Below are positions 10,297 through 22,723 of a stretch of DNA of 64,000 bases, in pieces (position 1 is the first letter of the stretch; the number at the start of each line of letters is the position of its first letter). Under the pieces are notes generated by a model. The model was not told where the DNA came from. It saw only the letters and a list, made by a program, of their open reading frames with translations, and did no database searches. Made by a program: the position numbers and the translations under genes. This DNA is from Celoporthe dispersa (Eukaryota > Ascomycota > Sordariomycetes > Diaporthales > Cryphonectriaceae): positions 1,116,001 through 1,180,000 of the forward strand of contig WAID01000003.1 in the NCBI GenBank assembly GCA_016584495.1, in the 5' to 3' direction.

Positions 10297-12315
10297 ATGC
10301 TGCACTCGGGTGCCACGAGAACTGTACGCTGTTATCTACGGACAGGATGGGCCAAGACGTCCTCCTCTCACCAGCTCAGACGGGCTCCCCAGGTGAGACT
10401 GTCCAGCAGCCTGACGTACAGCATCTCCCGAGGACCCGATGAACCGCACCTCCTCCTCGAGACCGTCCCTGATAACCTGAAGAGGGTGGTGGCGAGCCAC
10501 GGTGACCGTCCCGCGGTGGTTGCGAGAGCGGCACACAACACGGCGCGCGGCGCAGCAAGAGAGACCACCGTCAGCTATGCGGCACTGGACGCAGGCTCAA
10601 GCGCCCTCGCTCTGTCGCTGCGGTCGCTGGGCGTGAAAAAGGGCGACAGGGTGGCCGTCAGCCTAGGGAACATGATAGAGCATGTGACCTTGGCCTATGC
10701 CGTCTTTAAGCTCGGGGCCGTCCTCGTACCCCTGAACCCGGCCTTCAACGCGTCCCAGGTGGGCGCCGCCCTCTCGCACCTAGGCGTCGAGGTCCTAGTC
10801 ATAGGCGCCGTCACTGATCGGGCGTACAGGCCGTGCCGGGGGCGGGACAACCTCGAGCTGCTGCGGGAGCTGGTGCCCGACCTGGCGTCGGGCAGGATCG
10901 AGAGCCCACAGGTGCCGACGCTGCGGAGGATAGTGGTGCTGGACAACACGGACTGCCACCCTGGCTCGGTCTTCCGCGTCCAGGAGCACCGCTCGCTGAC
11001 GCCCTACTCGGCGCTGATGGGCTCGTCGCCCGTGTCGCCCAGCTCAGCCCGGCCAGTGGTCGTCCCCGATGCGCCGCTGAGCCCGGGCGAAACCATCAAC
11101 ATCCAGTTCACCTCCGGCACGACCTCCCACCCCAAGGCAGCGATGCTCACGCACACGAATATCCTGAACAACGGCTACCTGATCGGCAGGCGTATGGGGC
11201 TGAACCCGGGAGACCGCATCGTGTGTCCGCCGCCGCTGTTCCACTGCTTCGGCAGCGTCCTCGGCGTCATGGCCACGGTGACGTCGGGCGCGGCCATCCT
11301 GTTCCCCCTCGCCCGCGTTTGACCCGGTGGCCAGCCTGCGGATGGCGATCGACCACGGAGCGACAGGCCTCTACGGGGTGGCGACCATGTTCGTGTCCAT
11401 GCTGGAGGTGCTCGAAGACAGCGCGGGCCTGTTCACGGCGGACGAGGCGCGGCGGCTCCCGCAGCACCTGAGCAAGGGCATCATCGCCGGGTCGTCGGTG
11501 CCCGAATCGCTCGTGCGCAAGCTGTACGGAAGGCTGGGCCTCGAGGAGCTGGTGATATGCTACGGCATGACAGAAACGAGCCCCGTGTCGTGTATGACGA
11601 CGCCGACAGACCCGCTGGACAAGAGGACCGGCAGCGTGGGCAGGGTGATGCCGCACACGACGGTCAAGATCGTGGACCCGTCCGACAGGCGCAGGGTGGT
11701 GCCCATCGGGCAGCGCGGCGAGCTGGCGGCGAGCGGGTACCTCGTGATGCAGGGCTACTGGGGCGACAAGGAGAAGACAGAGGAGGTGCGCGTCTTGGAG
11801 CCCGGAGGAGGAGGAGGAGAGAAAGGACAGTGGTGGCTATACAGCGGCGACGAGGCGAGCATGTCAGAAGACGGCTACGTCACCATCACGGGCCGCATGA
11901 AGGATCTCATCATCCGGGGCGGCGAGAACATCCACCCGCTCGAGATCGAAAACGTCCTCTTCCAGCACCCGCTCATCGCAGAGGCGTCTGTGGTCGGCGT
12001 CCCCGATGCCAAGCTGGGCGAGGCCGTCTGTGCTTTTATTATAGCGCATGCAGGCGTGGTCACGAGAGAGGAGGACGAGGAGGGCGAGGAGGAGCATACC
12101 ACCACCCTGTACAAAAGAGACGACCACCCCCGCCCACCGTCCTGCGCAGGGACGACGTGCGTGCCTGGGTGCGCTCTCGGCTGAGCGGACACCTGGTGCC
12201 ACGGTACATTTTCTGGACCGACGACTATCCCAAGACGGCGAGCGGCAAGATCCAAAAGTTCAAGCTGCGCGGTGCCGCCATGGACATGATTCGGGACACG
12301 CACAAGGGCGACTAG
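10297..12315 (+). CDS. ACSF2-like acyl-CoA synthetase (two frame breaks)
   Basis: ANL-superfamily adenylating enzyme that would activate a fatty acid to acyl-AMP and then acyl-CoA. The usual motifs appear in order: the P-loop FTSGTTSHPKAAMLTH (residues ~271-286), YGMTETSP (A5), YSGDEASMSEDGYVTITGR and MKDLIIRGGENIHPLEIE (A7-A8), and PKTASGK with the catalytic Lys near the C-terminus. About 672 aa with no intron. The basic, Ser-rich N-terminus (residues 1-45) resembles a mitochondrial presequence, as in the ACSF2 family. Two breaks: five C at 11304-11308 where four are needed, so the first frame stops at TGA just after GAAILFP, and five C at 12127-12131 where six would restore the C-terminal frame. 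The two cancel, so the last domain ends at TAG 12313-12315. Sequence quality is high on both sides of each break. Error versus pseudogene cannot be decided here. Confidence 0.87.
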
Positions 12316-15300
12316 AACGTTTGTTGCTCGCTGGCAGGCCTGCCTCTCTCTCTCTCTCTCTACCCAGGCCATTTCTGTAGATGCAGTGGATCTCCAATAG
12401 CCTTTGTATAATATTTAAATATGTATGAAAAGTCAATGAAAAGATTTCATTCATGTTCAATTTGATGATTCTTGTCATGGTGAGCATTCTAGGCGGATTG
12501 GATTTCCTTCTCGACCTTTTCTTTCATTCCCGATCAGAACCATGCAACATAACAAACACATCGACCCTTGCTCGGCCGAGTCTAGTGCTGAGTGGAGCGT
12601 TTCCAGCACCTTTTTTATTTTTTCCTTCTTTCTCTTGAACTTAACTCCCTCTGGAAACCAATACTTTGAACCCCCCTTCGACGTTCCTCAAAATAACTTT
12701 TCTTTTCTTCTTTATGGGTGGAGGGGGGGAGGGGCACGATAAGCTTGGGTTGTGTTCGACCCAGAGCAGTAGAACCTGTGGACAAACCCAGTCAAGCATA
12801 CCCCCCCCCCGGACTTACACTGCTACAGAACAAGGCTGGCACTTACACGGCTGCTGCCGAAGCTGAAGAGGAAAGCTGCCCACTTTCCAATACTTAAAAG
12901 GTTAACTATGCTGGAGAGTGCAGACCTATGAAGAGAAGGAAGGCTGACGTGCTTGGCGATATTGGGCTCCCCCACCCCCTTTCTGCCATGCGAGTATCTT
13001 CTGTCCAGGCAGGAAAGAGCAGGGAGGGGATGGCACATGGCACCGCGGCATGGAAGTTGCCTGTCTGCAGGGCCGCTGGCTCAGTGCAGGTTCTGGGTAC
13101 GCTCTGGCCCCGCTGCTCTACGCTACCCCTGGCTAGAACAACCCGATGGCTCCTTCGCTGACATCCGCGGACCTCTCCTAGAAATTCTCTGCTCCTCTCT
13201 TTTCATCCCGCTTCGTCGTCACGACCGGATTCCCTACGTCTCACTGATGTATAATGAGGCTTGATGTGAATTTTTCTTAATTCAGAACCCAGAGATCATG
13301 AATTTTGTTTGTCAATTTCGAGCGCCCTGTTTTGTCACATACCGGGATGTGGATAGGACTGTCGAGAGGTCTCTCAAGGTATGTCAGAAGTCTGCCAGAT
13401 TACCGTCATGCTACCCCTGCTTTGTGCCGATTGCCAGCTACCCAGCTACCCAGCCCCTTTCGTTCTAATCATGCACTAGAAGTCACGATTAGCACACGCC
13501 GTGAAGCAGAAATGGATATGGTGACCATTGTTACCGAGGTGTGTTGTAAGAGCTCTGGACGGAAAATGACAATGGGGCCTGCCTGAAAACAGCCGACGCC
13601 CAGCAAACCCTTGCCCATCCATTCCCTCTCCCCTCCCCTCCCCCCTCCCGAGACATGGGAAGAGCAGTCAGAGCTCGGATGGTAGTGGCTGTGTCTTGAA
13701 CTGCAAGACATTCATCAGCCTCTTGAGGGGACCCCTACACAAACATGCAGGCATCAGAGGCACCACAAGATCGAATCATGCTCTGGACCCTCCTGCAGCC
13801 CCGAGATTTCATGTGCTACATTGTGGTCGGTGGAGTCGCTGCTCCACCCCGCCATTCCCGTGTGTCACATCTGCGGTCGATGGTGATATAATGCTGAGGG
13901 AGAAATAGGACCGTCTCTGTGTGATATAAGCTGAAATCGTGTTGAGGATTGTTTTTTCCCCCAAAAAAATAAAAGAGAAATAAGGTGGGGTTGCTGTCCG
14001 TTGCAGTCTCAGGTTCTAAGTCTACAGAAAACAATTGAGCCGGGAATTGCCATGTCCGGAAAGGGATTTCGTTTTTGAAGACGATTGATCCCAAGTCTAA
14101 CAAAATGAGTATCTTCAGCCTCTAGTAACGAGACCCTGCTAATCCACATGCACCAGTAACTCATACTATCTTAATGCTCTGGTATAGCCCAAGTAGTGGA
14201 CTGTGAGGAGTAGTATGCCCTGGGATTGTATGTACTGCAGTAATACGTGGTGGACTTGGCTACTGAAATCCCAGTCTCGGCTAATTGGGGGCCACCCTCT
14301 CGACGGCAACAGAAATATAGACCCAGCATCCAATATTTTCTAGCTACCAACGTGAATAATCACTGGGATGGAACATTGGTGACGATCACATCGTGAGGGG
14401 AAGAGGATCTGGCGGACAAGAGACCAGGCACAAATTTAGATGTGGACGGGTGTAGAACACTGGAGGTCCACGTCTGGATTGTCACCCGCAGGCGACTTAC
14501 ACCACTGACTGACCTTGGAACAGGTCGACCCGGTGGCTTCAGGTCAAGCCAAGATTGCAGCCCAGGCCCCCCGACACAAAGCCTAATAATTCAAGACAGA
14601 GCATAGAGGCTCACATGCTTCCCTTCCTCGTCCTACTCTCCTCCAGTCTTCATACAGAAAGAGTCTCGTGATGGTAAATGTAGTACGTGGAGATCTACTC
14701 GCTCCCATCCGTTCAAAGCGGCGGCAATCACAACGAATAGGTCGGGCTTCTTTGTCAATTGTTTTGAAAAACACACTTTATTAACCGGTTTTATGCGGCT
14801 ACTGCACGTGGTAGACATACAACGGCAGACGGAGAGACTATCCAAATAGCGTACTTTGTCAGAGACCGCCGACAAGACAGCCGAGTGCCCTGCGGAACCC
14901 TCGTTGGCCCCCCTTCTTCTGATGCCCAGACACGACAATAGCAAAGCTAAAGCAAAACAGACCCTCTGCAGAGAGCAGAGGAACCAGGCTCGTTTTCGCG
15001 AGACAACGATCTCGTAGACTCATGGCCTCTATTAGAGGCGTTCCCAAAATCCAAATAGTAACGCCAAAGAAAGGTGGGTTGGAGTGGGCAGTGGGGTGAG
15101 AAATCGAGGGGAGGAAAGAGACGGTAGACGATAGGCTGACACCGTTGTCGTGCCTTGAGGATTGTTGTCGCTTTGAGTATGTGACAGCCTGTGGTACGGT
15201 ATTTGTAGCTCCATTTGGCTGCACGAGATATGCAGTAGATGATTTTATGTCGACGAGACGGATAGAAACCCACGAGACAGACTCGTGATGGCGAGGGTGC

Positions 15301-15673
15301 TGGGTTGAGATATGGTGTGGCGCCGGGGGGGAAGGGAGAGCAAGGAAGACAAGTAAAGCAAAGAAAGAAAACGAAACACACTTTGCAAGCCTGCAGATCC
15401 CTCTTGACTGCAGGCGTATTCCAAATTAAAGCAAAAGAAGAAAACACAAAAGACAAAACACACTTTGCAAACCTGCAGATCTCTTTTGACTGCAGGCGTA
15501 GTCCGACCCTTCCGCGATGAGCGTCCAGCCCAACACCGTCTGGAAATATGTGGATGGTCTGCGTAGCGATCCAGACGTATGGGGAGTGGTTTGTACTGTG
15601 AATTACTCCCATAACGCCCGACGATGACGACCGCTGTCATGAGCAGTCTCATAGCCACGGTAACCTTCACCAC
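12316..15673. other. Intergenic, no supported gene
   Basis: Contains a short CT tract after the synthetase stop (12340-12360), a pyrimidine-rich stretch at 13620-13650, and the two-copy repeat at 15374-15505. No open frame has family-like content. Confidence 0.6.
15374..15505. repeat. Two-copy direct repeat, 83-bp period
   Basis: A ~49-bp block (starting near CACACTTTGCAAGCCTGCAG) recurs after 83 bp with about four substitutions, the copies separated by an A-rich spacer. It lies about 170 bp beyond the stop of the nuclease-like gene. Confidence 0.75.
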
Positions 15674-17421
15674 TTAGCCATTGACAGGTGAGATGTTGGG
15701 ATAGGCGGCAGCGAGGATGTTGAGAAACTGGCGCCACCTCGACACATATTCAAGCTCCTCCACGGCGCTGCGGAAGTCTACCAGCCTAGTCCGCCCGCCC
15801 CACTGCAGGATCCTCTTGATATACCTGCGGAGGAGAAGATAGTCATGCGGCTGCCGGAGATCAAAATCGTGCACGACAGACAAGTCGATTCTGTTCTCAT
15901 TGGAGGTCCATGCAACGTAGAGCCGGGCCTCTACGGCGCTCATGGAGAGCATGAACACGGCCCTGGTGACGAGCGAGTTCCTGTGGACGCCCCACTTGCC
16001 CACTAGGTAGTTGAGGCGGGCGACCACCGTAGCGAAGGGTGCGTTCCAGTCGAAGCCCCGGCCCACGGATCCCGCTAGGCCCGCAGACATCTCGGAGGTG
16101 CCTGCGAACTCGACGAGGAGGAACGGGTACGCCATCACGTCGGCATCCTCGTTCAGCCCAGACTCGTTGTTCACAAGGCGTACCTGGCTGGGTGCGAATG
16201 CGTGGCGGCCATATGCGTACCACATGTGGGGTCCCAGCTGACTCGAGTGGTTGTCGGTGCGGGTCAGGGAGGCCTTCAGGTCCGGGGACAGGAAACAAGG
16301 AGAGCCGGGAGAACTGTGAGAGCTTTCCTTGCTCGAAGCGCTGCTCTGACAGGCGCGCCAACATGCGACATCCACGTGTGGCTTTACGCAAGAGCCCTGG
16401 CGGGACCATTGGCTTGGAGGCCTCCTTGGATGGATGTGACTGCGTCTTGGACGTCCGGAGGATACGGTCCTTGGAGGTGCCACTCAAATTTCCACAGGGT
16501 CACCGGGGCCCCAGGCGCATTATATACCGTGTCCCAACCAAGATCGATCATGTGGAAATCGCTGGTGCTGGTGCTGGGTTGAGCAAGCGTGCTGTGAGCA
16601 GGCGCGGGCGTCGCTGGGACGGCCTGGGTGTTGGAGGCCTGCGTGCTGTCCGGGGCCGCGTTGTTGTCGTCGTCGTGGTGGACATCCTCATTCTCTTGGG
16701 TGGTTGGGACGTCTGGCGTGTAAAGATGGCTGTTGGACCGGCAGTGGTCTGCCCGATATGTGGATTCCGATGTGCCCAGCTCGGGGGCGCTGCGAACGGC
16801 TCTTGGGAATAGTACAGGAGGGCCATTCGGGAGGGTGGGGTTGATCAAGTCCTCGAGGAACGACGCGGGTGGCTGCTCAGGGTGGGTGGGCGTCGGGTGG
16901 TGTAGAATGATTGTCTGTAGCATCATCACCTTGGTTAGCTTCCGGCCTGTCAACACGCTTGGAAAGTCCCCATACATACCTCATGGTGTACCACCTGCTC
17001 TGACGTCTTATCCTCGACGACATGCTGAGCTGCGTTCGGCTCTGATAGTTGTGTTCTCTTGGCTGGAGACGCGTTGCCTTCAGAGGCTTCGGAGAGCCGC
17101 CTCTTGCTTAGACATGCCGACGCCCCCGGGACAGGATGTCCACCAGATGGGCCACTGGCTACAGATGGCTGCTTCGGCTCTACATGTGGCGAGTCAGAAC
17201 CGTTGTATGCAGGTCATTCCCGTCAGATCAGTAGTACACATACCTTGTCCGTGTTTGCCTGCAGGATTCTCCTCCTCCTCATCACCCAGGACCTTGGCTC
17301 GCCTGGCAAGAGCACACAAGGCTCTCCCGGCCGCAGCAAGGCTGCTGTCGGGCCTGGCATCAGAGCGAACGTCTTGGAGCCCAGTGCAGTAGGGGGGAGT
17401 CTCTAGGTCCCGCGTGCTCAT
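15674..17421 (-). CDS. Fungal PD-(D/E)XK-nuclease-like protein, probably inactive
   Basis: Four exons: 17421-17244, 17179-16980, 16914-16388 and 16313-15674. Introns are 64, 65 and 74 bp with GTATGT, GTATGT and GTAAAG donors; the joined frame is 514 codons plus stop. The N-terminal half is low-complexity with a basic SKRRLSE-type nuclear signal. The C-terminal half matches a widespread fungal nuclease-like family, recognised by its WYAYGRHAF, YPFLLVEFAG and LYVAWTS blocks and a terminal YIKRILQWG helix. In family members I know, the core has a PD before LYGY and a VE-x-K. Here these are PH (GPHMWYAYG) and VEFA, so the catalytic Asp and Lys appear lost. Exon 3/4 and the third intron fall inside a 146-bp block repeated at 30604-30749. 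A long GT tract lies just upstream of the ATG. The family assignment is from memory of motifs; the third intron is the least certain part of the model. Confidence 0.7.
16268..16413. repeat. 146-bp duplicated block, copy 1
   Basis: Ungapped match to 30604-30749 in the same orientation with ten mismatches, all between 16319 and 16371, i.e. inside the predicted 74-bp intron (16314-16387) of the nuclease-like gene. The 72 predicted exonic bases on the two sides are identical. See findings. Confidence 0.9.
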
Positions 17422-17441
17422 GGTGACGAAGCTTACGGTAG

Positions 17442-17443
<2 letters not shown>

Positions 17444-17530
<87 letters not shown>

Positions 17531-17709
17531 TATGTGTGGGTGTGTGTGTGGGTGTATGTGTGGGTGTGTGTGTGGGTGTATGTGTGGGTGTGTGTGTGGG
17601 TATGTGTGTGGGTGTATGTGTGCGTGTGTGTGTGGGTGTATGTGTGTGTGGGTGTATGTGTGTGTGTGTGTGTGTGGGTGTGTGTGGGTGTGGGTGTGTG
17701 TGTGTGTAT
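17444..17709. repeat. (GT)n-derived satellite
   Basis: Begins with a nearly perfect (TG) run of about 80 bp and then degenerates into TGTGTGGG/TGTATG variants to 17709. It lies about 23-290 bp upstream of the nuclease-like gene's ATG (minus strand), so it reads as CA repeats in that gene's leader or promoter. Confidence 0.95.
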
Positions 17710-20700
17710 GGTCTCTTCTTTTTTCTTCTTGTTATTTCGTTTGGGGAGGGGGGGGGCGTTTCTTTTTTTTTTCCTTTTTCTTTTCTTGGATAAAAGGGGA
17801 GGTGGGGGTTATGCGTGCGTTTGCGTTTGCGTTTGCGTGCGTTTGTTTGCGCCGCAAACGAAAAGCAAGATGTGATGAGGTACCGAAGCTAGGGGACAGA
17901 AACACAGGTTGATTGCCAGGGAAGGAGGTCTTTCAAAAGAAAAAAGAATCAACAAAGTCACAGCTGGAAGGTCTGGTTTTGGTGGTTCTTGTGGTTGGTT
18001 GTTTTGAGGGAAGGTAAGAGAAGCTCTTGAGGATAGAGAGAGAGAACCTCACCAGGAGACATTGGGATGGCTGGGAAATATGCTGGGCTTTATAGGCGGG
18101 AAGAAGGCGAGGGGCAATATGGATGGTGTGGCTCGAGGCATTACCTCAAGGCATTACAGCGCAGCAGCAGCAGTCGTGTAACCGGCCTCCATCAGGCGTA
18201 GCATCACCACTTATCCCGTCCGGTCAAGAGAATAACTGGGACCACGGCCTGAGAGATAGGCACCCTCCGCATAGCATGTCGGCTCCCGCGTGAGTCTTGT
18301 TTCACTAGAAGAAAAAGACAGGGGTGTGAAGAAAAGAAGAGCTCATGTGAAGCAATAAACGCAGGGTAGGGCAGTCGGTGCCTGCTCTGAAAGACAAGTT
18401 CCGGGCGGCCAGGCGGGTCGAGAGGACGAAAGTAAATGAGTATGCTCGCCTCACCTGCAGCTACCCGTGGCCCGATGTGCCTGTTCATTGCCACTACACT
18501 CCCAGGCCGGCCGCGTCCTATGTGTCCGGCGTCGGAAACGGCCATGGTGGATCAGGCTGCCCACCCTACCTCTGTCTGTAGTAGACGCACGCATCCTCGT
18601 GGCCGGGCCAGCAGTGCATGGGCGTGGGTCAGCTCCGTCTCCTGCTCTTGTGATGGGACGCCCCGGTAGCACGCAAAACGCCGTTCCATCAGGTTCGATG
18701 GTCACGGTGCTCGCCGAAACTAAGCCCGCCATGCCTCTGGTTAATTTAGAGATCAAGGCAGCTGCCTGATCTTCACATGCTGTGCGAGCTCATTATGCAG
18801 GTTTGCAGAAGCAGTCTGCGTGCCGCGCCCAATGGTGTTGCAGCCATAACCAGTGGCTGAAAAACTAAACGCAGCTCTCGCTCGTATATGCCGCATCCCG
18901 AATTGTCAGTGCTGCTCATTGCCACTCTTGAGGGCGTGACTCACCTGCAATCATGTTTCAGAAATCAATAGCATTATTATTGCTTTGTCCAACCCGTGAC
19001 CTTGGCCTGCAATCTATTTTGAGGGGAAGACGAAGAGGAGGGGGAGGAGCGGGAAGAAAGGGCCAGGGATACATTGGTGGGCAACTGGTGAGACGCCTGG
19101 ATCGACTTCCACGCCTGCTAGAAAAGCACATCTGCATCGCCTGGGACTGTGGGGCTGCCTACTACAGTACCACACTTGTGGCTGCAGCCCTCTCTTCGGC
19201 CGTTTGTCTTTGTTTGCGCCCTCAAACACGCCCACCCACACCCACCTCTTTTCCTCCCTATGTTCCTCAATTTGGTGAATTTCCTATCATTATTTGATTC
19301 TTCATGGTATCGGTACAAGAGAGAGAAAGAAAAAAAAATAAGAAAGAGGAAGTCATGACGGGACTTGAGGGCCAAGTATCGCGCACCTCTCGGAAATATC
19401 AAACGGCTGCTTTAAGGTAGGTATTCTCTTGACCAGGGGTATGTATGGCCAGGGCTCGGACCTGCTGGCCTGCATGCAACCTCGCTGGTCCGGGGTCCTG
19501 CATAGATCTTCAGCACCCCGGGAGGTGGGGGGGTGGTAGGGTAGATTGATTTCGTATCGCAGGGCATCGTTATTGCCTACCAATGTATTACAGATAACTC
19601 TTGGGCTCGCAGTCGATCCTTGTCTGTGCATGTCGTAGAGCTGATCTGTCGACCTTTTGTCGGTCTCATGCACTTTCTTTTTTTTTTTTGGGGGGGGGGC
19701 GGAATTACTCGGAGGATGAGGTCCTTCTGCAATATGTCCTGTGTGGTCGGAGACGAGATATGATCAATAGTCCATCCACACCTAAGGACGGAAAGTTCGT
19801 CGTCGTCGCTGGTGTTGCATCGTACATGTCTCACACCTGCACGGCTCAGCGTCAACCGCAATTCTAGAGTAAATAGACAAAGAAGGGCCATAACACAAGC
19901 CCACGACCTACCTCATGTCCCTGATGTCTGAGGCCCCGATCATATTGGCTTGCCTGAGGCTGTCGTGTTCGGGTGCATCGCAGCGCGACGGCCAAAGAGA
20001 GAAAAGAGGGAGCGAGGGAGAGAGAGAAGAGCTGCGCCTGATTTTGGCCAGGCCATAACAGGTCTGGCGGCTGAAAGAGGGGCGCCAGCGACTGATGATG
20101 AATGAGTCTGTTGAAGAAGACTGGCTAGCTGTAGATGACGTCTCTCGCTGTATTGTTTTCCGGCCAAGGAAAATGGTGAGAGGTTCTGGCTTGGTAGGGG
20201 CTGAAGGGCTACTGCTGTGTGGGCGAGGCTAGGCTAACGAGGTGGGCGGCTCCTGCTCTCCGTAACACCTTGACTGCCAACCTCACCAGTAATCAATCGC
20301 AAAACCCACTCACAAGTACGTGATCACAGCATGGCAAAACTTTCTTGTCAGCCCATCAGTTTTCAAGCCCTCAGTTCCCCTCTCTTTCTCTAGTTTCCTT
20401 GATCGAAATTCCAAGCAAGCATTTTCAATGTGGGGACTCGATGTCTTCCGGTAGGCACGCGCAGGACAAGGGTCACCATGCTGAATTTCGTTGTCCATTG
20501 ATACAACACCAGGTAATAATTCCTATATATTAATACCCAGTACCCGTCATATTGTCTCGCTGTGTATATATGCCCCTTTTAGTCGATTATGCTTCCTCCT
20601 TCTGTGATGACCTCCACTAGCTGCCGATTTGATCACGTCTCGGGGCGCGGGACAGGGTCTGGTAAGACCATCATCGTCTACGGTGCTGAAAGACAAGACG

Positions 20701-21195
20701 CAAAATTGAGTTCGAGGACGACGGTGTCAAAGAGAGAACTACGCTCGTGTGTCGCGTGAAACTAAGATTAGCTTTTGCAATCTACATGGGACACGAGAGC
20801 ATGCTCATTTCAGGAGCGCAACCAGTCTGAAAATGGTTTCCTCTTCACTTCTATCTACGACACCGTGTCAAAAGACAGCGGTGACAATCCGAGGTGACCG
20901 TATCGAGATCTCGAACGCTGACCGCAATAGGCTGGGTGGGATAAGGCACAATCCTAAAGAGAATCGATGTCAAGTCCTCATAGCAGATGAATTTACTGCG
21001 TATTCTTACTGTAGAAGATAACCTCTAGGTCATGTGGTATATAACTGTAATTATTGTGTGTGTGTGTGTGTGTGTGTGTGGTGGGGGGGGGGATCGACAT
21101 GGAAAACCCATGTAACCTCATGCGCTACCGCGAACTTGATCCTCATTGGTCAAAAGGAGCTACCGCGAGATATCTGCAAGCTGAGCATTCTGAAT
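17710..21195. other. Gene-poor stretch
   Basis: No supported gene. Contains poly-T/G junctions near 19675-19700, a CA/GT tract at 21054-21080 and moderately AT-rich DNA from 20.5 kb. Open frames are short and carry no recognisable motif. Confidence 0.55.
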
Positions 21196-22723
21196 TCAAT
21201 CTTCCCCGCGCTTCCTCCCCTGAGACCATTTCGCTTTCTTCGCTGTGGCCGAGCTCGCGAAGAAAGTGTCTGGAGTAGTCTGTAGTCCCTCCAGGTGAAT
21301 AGACTGATGAGCCCGTTCGCTAGTCAGGAAGTGAGTCCAGGTCTGACTGCGAGAGGTCTCCGGAAGCGATGGGACATCGAAGTCCAAATGTGGCGGCAAC
21401 TGGCCTATGGCCGAGCAGATCATCTTGAGGTGTGTTGCCATCCAAACATCGTACACGTTTTTCGGAAAGCGGTATGCAGTCCACTTTTCCTTACCATCGA
21501 GAGCAGCAAAAGTAAACTCGTGGATGGGATGACGATAGAATGTAGTATTTTCCTATCTATCCCAGAATCATGTCCGTAAATTTGGGCAAATCGGCGGTCG
21601 TGAAAAACTGGAAAAAGTTACCATCTGACGGTCGACTTCTTTCTCGCGCTTCACAAGCCGAAACGACCCAATGATGGCTCGCACGGCAAGCGTCCCGCTA
21701 TGGACATTCTGACGTCAAAAGCTGCTAACCCGGATATAACCTTGCATATTAGAAATGGGAACTACGTCAAATATGTTGTTATGAGAAACGATTAATTTCC
21801 AGCTGCTTATCAGTAAATGTTTCCTGTCGAACTCCTACAGAATAGTCGGGCTGCAGCTGGATGCTAGTGAGTGGAATAGAATTGCGTGCGTAGCAAAGAT
21901 TTGCGCAGATGGAACCATCAAGGGAGTGATATCATGTAGAACTCTCACCTCGTTTCGACTCGCAACCTTGCGACAAGTAGACTCGAAAACGTTATCTCGG
22001 AAAAGGGAATCTTTTGGATAGGCCTGCGCTTGCTTATCTCGGTGATATATGGGTTGGACTTGTCCATGAAACTTCCTTTGGTTGCAAGCAGTGTCTTGTA
22101 TCGTGGATCGCGGTATGGGGCAGTCTTCTCTGCTCTCGGTTTTTGATCACTCGGCGTGAAGGATGTAGCTGAGCCTGACCCTGACCGCCTGCGGCTGAGG
22201 GACGACGAGGATATCTTCCTCGCAAAGAGATGTTGCATATTGAGGGGTTGTTCAAGACATAGCAGCGGCCAGCGTCCTTCTCGTATCCAGTAAGCAGGAG
22301 GATTAATCCCGTCATCTACCTCGTCGTGTATGGGCTCGTGGGAGAGACTGAAATCCGTAGTCGCTTCAGACCGAGACTCTCGCCAAAGGTGTCTTGGCTA
22401 TCGCGAGATCGCTTTCGACGTGTCGTTGAGGGGATCTTTAAGGCTTCGGGCGCTGGTCGCGGAGAGGTAGGGGATGGTCGTGTCGGCGCCGGCTGCAGAG
22501 GAGCTACAAAGACCTGTCGGACCTTCTTGTTGGGAGTCTGCTGTTGATGGCCACGAGATGTCCGTGGGAGCACGTTCTTGAACACCCTGCTCTGCTGTTT
22601 CTCTCTTACCAACAATTATCTGATCATCATTTGGGATAGCATAAGACTAGTACCTTGATGATGAAGCGCGATAGACTAGCGCACACCCTGGCCGGAGTCT
22701 GCTTGGGCTCGAGTTCGAGCCAT
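21196..22723 (-). pseudogene. Decayed DUF7924-type protein gene
   Basis: Relic of a fungal family I recognise as DUF7924 (name from memory), with blocks in the right order across changing frames. These are: an N-terminal ATG (22723) with MARTRA; a nuclear signal TTRRKRSRDSQDTFG; PPAYWIREGRWP; APYRDPRYKTLLATKGSFMDKS (~22100); SLFRDNVFESTCRKV; QPDYSVG (~21840); RQNVHSGTLAVRA; FRLVKREKEVDRQM; and finally the C-terminal FPKNVYDVWMATHLKMIC...LPPHLDFDVPS ending at TGA 21196. At least three frameshifts and several in-frame stops separate the blocks. Where family members have a catalytic-looking CEVK, this copy reads CKVI. No coding function is likely. Confidence 0.8.
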
